A stretch of 64,000 nt of DNA from Caloramator quimbayensis (GTDB lineage: Bacteria > Bacillota > Clostridia > Clostridiales > Caloramatoraceae), in NCBI RefSeq assembly GCF_900167605.1, contig NZ_FUYH01000004.1, positions 112,939 through 176,938 on the forward strand, in the 5' to 3' direction. The notes beneath the pieces are model-generated. The model saw nothing but the letters and a program-made list of their open reading frames with translations. It did no database searches and had not been told where the DNA came from. Positions 62,778 to 64,000 of this stretch are shown piece after piece. Position 1 is the stretch's first letter; the number at the start of each line of letters is the position of its first letter. The translations under genes and the position numbers were made by a program.

Positions 62778-62822
62778 ATTATCACCTTTTTTATAAAAAT
62801 CGAATTAAAATAATTCGATTTT

Positions 62823-62851
62823 AGAATAATTCAATTTTATAGAAATGTCAA
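62823..62851 (-). promoter_or_regulatory. leftward promoter of the repressor gene
   Basis: On the reverse strand a perfect TTGACA (62851-62846), 17-base spacer, and TATTCT (62828-62823). The -10 overlaps the operator at 62813-62827, which fits autoregulation. Confidence 0.65.
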
Positions 62852-62912
62852 GTAATTTTAAGTAAATTCGAGCAAATAAGAGATAATTTTACAAAATAAT
62901 TCTAAAATAGAC

Positions 62913-62941
62913 TTGTTTATACATCAACTCAATTCTATAAT
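62913..62941 (+). promoter_or_regulatory. rightward promoter of the Cro-like gene
   Basis: TTGTTT (62913-62918), 17-base spacer, perfect TATAAT (62936-62941), 35 bases before the start codon. An operator (62949-62963) lies just downstream of the -10, suitable for repression. Confidence 0.75.
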
Positions 62942-62976
62942 GTAATTAATTCGAATATAGAATTGGAGGTGAGAGA

Positions 62977-63171
62977 ATGGAAGTCGGAAATAGAATTAAA
63001 CAAATAAGAAAAGAATTGAAATTATCTCAATACGAGTTAGCAAAATTAATAAAATCTCTAAACCAATCACAATTATCAAAAATTGAAAATGGGAAAAGAG
63101 AATTAAAAGCTGATGAATTAATTCAAATTTCTAAAGTATTAAATATTCCAGTTGAAAAATTAATTAGTTAA
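62977..63171 (+). CDS. Cro-like XRE family regulator
   Basis: A 64-residue protein that is a single XRE helix-turn-helix: NRIKQIRKELKLSQYELAKL, then SQLSKIENGKRELKADEL. It is divergent from the CI-like gene with which it shares the operators. TTGGAGGTGA before ATG overlaps the last operator, so DNA-bound repressor and translation start are adjacent. First gene of the rightward early operon. Confidence 0.9.
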   Translation: MEVGNRIKQIRKELKLSQYELAKLIKSLNQSQLSKIENGKRELKADELIQISKVLNIPVEKLIS

Positions 63172-63221
63172 AAAAATATAAAAAATTTAAAGACATAAAT
63201 AAACCTAAAAGAAAGAGGAAA

Positions 63222-63281
63222 ATGCTGCAAATACAACATGTCCCACTTCATATACTTTACAAGAGGGGGATAAATATATGA
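63222..63281 (+). CDS. possible 19-residue leader peptide
   Basis: Frame MLQIQHVPLHILYKRGINI preceded by AAGAAAGAGGA. Its stop overlaps the next start as ATGA (63278-63281), the usual sign of coupled translation. Too short for firm support; it may be chance. Confidence 0.3.
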   Translation: MLQIQHVPLHILYKRGINI

Positions 63282-63445
63282 AACCAAAGGAAATAACTAT
63301 TTCAATTGAAGGCGATGTTAAATTAGCATGTACTAATTATACCAAAGCCGTAGTTAAATTGATAAAAAATAAGTTTACCACTAATGATATAGATTGCTTG
63401 ATAAAAAAAATACAATCAGATATAAGCCATAAGGAGGTAAGGTGA
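63278..63445 (+). CDS. small phage early protein, unknown
   Basis: A 55-residue protein: MKPKEITISIEGDVKLACTN, then a helix-rich basic part (AVVKLIKNKFTTNDIDCLIK). Preceded by AAGAGGGGGA at proper distance. Its TGA overlaps the ATG of the next gene (TGATG). No family recognised. Confidence 0.65.
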   Translation: MKPKEITISIEGDVKLACTNYTKAVVKLIKNKFTTNDIDCLIKKIQSDISHKEVR

Positions 63446-64000
63446 TGAACGAACTAACCGTAATAAACCAAAACGGACAGCTTGTAGTTGACAGCAGAGA
63501 AGTGGCGGAGATGATAGGAAAACAGCATTCACATTTATTAAGGGATATCAAAGGGTATATCGAAATTCTTAACCAATCCAAAATTGGATTCGTTGATTTC
63601 TTCATTGAAAGCACATATATGGACAGCAAAGGGGAAGAAAGACCTTGCTACCTGCTCACCAGAAAAGGCTGCGACATGGTAGCAAACAAAATGACTGGAG
63701 AAAAAGGAGTTATATTTACAGCAAAGTATGTAACGAAGTTTGAGGAGATGGAGAAACAAATAAAAAACCAAGTGATTACATCGGAGCTAAGCCCACAGTT
63801 ACAGTTACTCATCAATATGGAGCTGGAGCAAAAGAAAATGAAATTAGAGCTTCAAGAGACCAAAAAAGAGGTCCAAGCTATAAAAGATATTATAGTAATC
63901 AATCCGAGAGCAGAGTGGCGAAAGCAAACAAATAACATATTGAACAGTATAGGCTATAAAACAAAGGAATATCAAAAAGTAAAAGAGGAAGCCTACAAAG
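63445..64000 (+). CDS. Rha family phage regulatory protein, 3' end outside window
   Basis: At least 185 residues, open at the right edge. The N-terminal Rha domain is clear: VVDSREVAEMIGKQHSHLLR, then FFIESTYMDSKGEERPCYLL and TRKGCDMVANKMTGEKGVIF. The second half is a Lys/Glu coiled coil leading to an ORF6C/KilA-C-like part (NNILNSIGYKTKEYQKVKEE). Such proteins act as antirepressors or regulators in prophages. AAGGAGG is seven bases before the ATG. Confidence 0.9.
   Translation, partial: MNELTVINQNGQLVVDSREVAEMIGKQHSHLLRDIKGYIEILNQSKIGFVDFFIESTYMDSKGEERPCYLLTRKGCDMVANKMTGEKGVIFTAKYVTKFEEMEKQIKNQVITSELSPQLQLLINMELEQKKMKLELQETKKEVQAIKDIIVINPRAEWRKQTNNILNSIGYKTKEYQKVKEEAYK

Larger units (their letters stand above)
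62800..62963. promoter_or_regulatory. divergent control region with repeated operators
   Basis: Two pseudo-palindromes of the form ATTC-N7-GAAT lie at 62813-62827 and 62949-62963; a perfect inverted repeat TCGAATT-N5-AATTCGA lies at 62800-62818; a half-matching copy ATTC-N7-GACT is at 62899-62913. They flank both promoters, as in CI/Cro-type switches. Confidence 0.75.
59346..64000. mobile_element. prophage or integrative element, left end; right end outside window
   Basis: Starts at the break of the oxidoreductase gene. It contains, in order, a large serine recombinase, a BRCT protein, an ImmA-like peptidase, a CI-like repressor (all reverse strand), then a divergent Cro-like gene and early genes on the forward strand, the layout of a lysogeny module. 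Lysis or structural genes are not in view, so an integrative conjugative element is not excluded. Confidence 0.88.

Overview
The window comes from a low-GC, spore-forming anaerobe of the Clostridia. The evidence is a complete spoIIIA operon, spoIVB, spo0A, spoIIM, a dacF-like gene and a GerW/YtfJ gene, laid out in the order known from Bacillus and Clostridium chromosomes. An OLE RNA next to oapA and two type IV pilus clusters suggest a Caloramator- or Thermoanaerobacter-like thermophile or alkaliphile, but the species is inference. No rRNA, tRNA, CRISPR array or insertion sequence was seen.

Region 1 (1-5513) is a type IV pilus cluster: the 3' end of pilC, a major-type pilin, prepilin peptidase, four or five minor pilins, and short PilM-, PilN- and PilO-like proteins. 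It sits beside aroK, an Xaa-Pro peptidase, efp and spoIIIA, which is the chromosomal position of comG in Bacillus. One minor pilin has an out-of-frame continuation after a run of nine A.

Region 2 (5479-29293) is a conserved housekeeping and sporulation block: aroK, M24 peptidase, efp, a zinc-ribbon protein, spoIIIAA-AH, an Asp23/AmaP/DUF2273 envelope module, nusB, a TsaD-like paralogue, folD, xseA, xseB, ispA, a DUF212 protein, OLE RNA, oapA, dxs, tlyA, nadK, argR, recN, spoIVB and spo0A. Spo0A has an overlapping SigH-type promoter and 0A box.

Region 3 (29430-38313) holds an unknown membrane protein, a small reverse-strand gene, nudF, spoIIM, a small membrane protein, xerD and a nucleoside salvage operon: deoB, two tandem purine nucleoside phosphorylases differing at a specificity residue, and pdp. 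A dacF-type carboxypeptidase ends it.

Region 4 (38578-51949) is a second, fuller type IV pilus operon: pilB (frameshifted at a run of nine A), pilC, pilin, minor pilins, pilM, pilN, pilO, a 780-residue PilX-like protein and a secreted protein with two von Willebrand A domains, a candidate pilus-tip adhesin.

Region 5 (52017-59351) carries a CCA/poly(A) polymerase, an M50 protease, scpA, scpB, DUF2953, a GerW/YtfJ protein, a second D,D-carboxypeptidase and an oxidoreductase pair. The second oxidoreductase is cut by a prophage-like element.

Region 6 (about 59346 to the right edge) is that element: a large serine recombinase at the junction, a helical-repeat plus BRCT protein, an ImmA-like peptidase, divergent CI/Cro-like regulators with repeated operators, and early genes including a Rha-type regulator that runs off the window.
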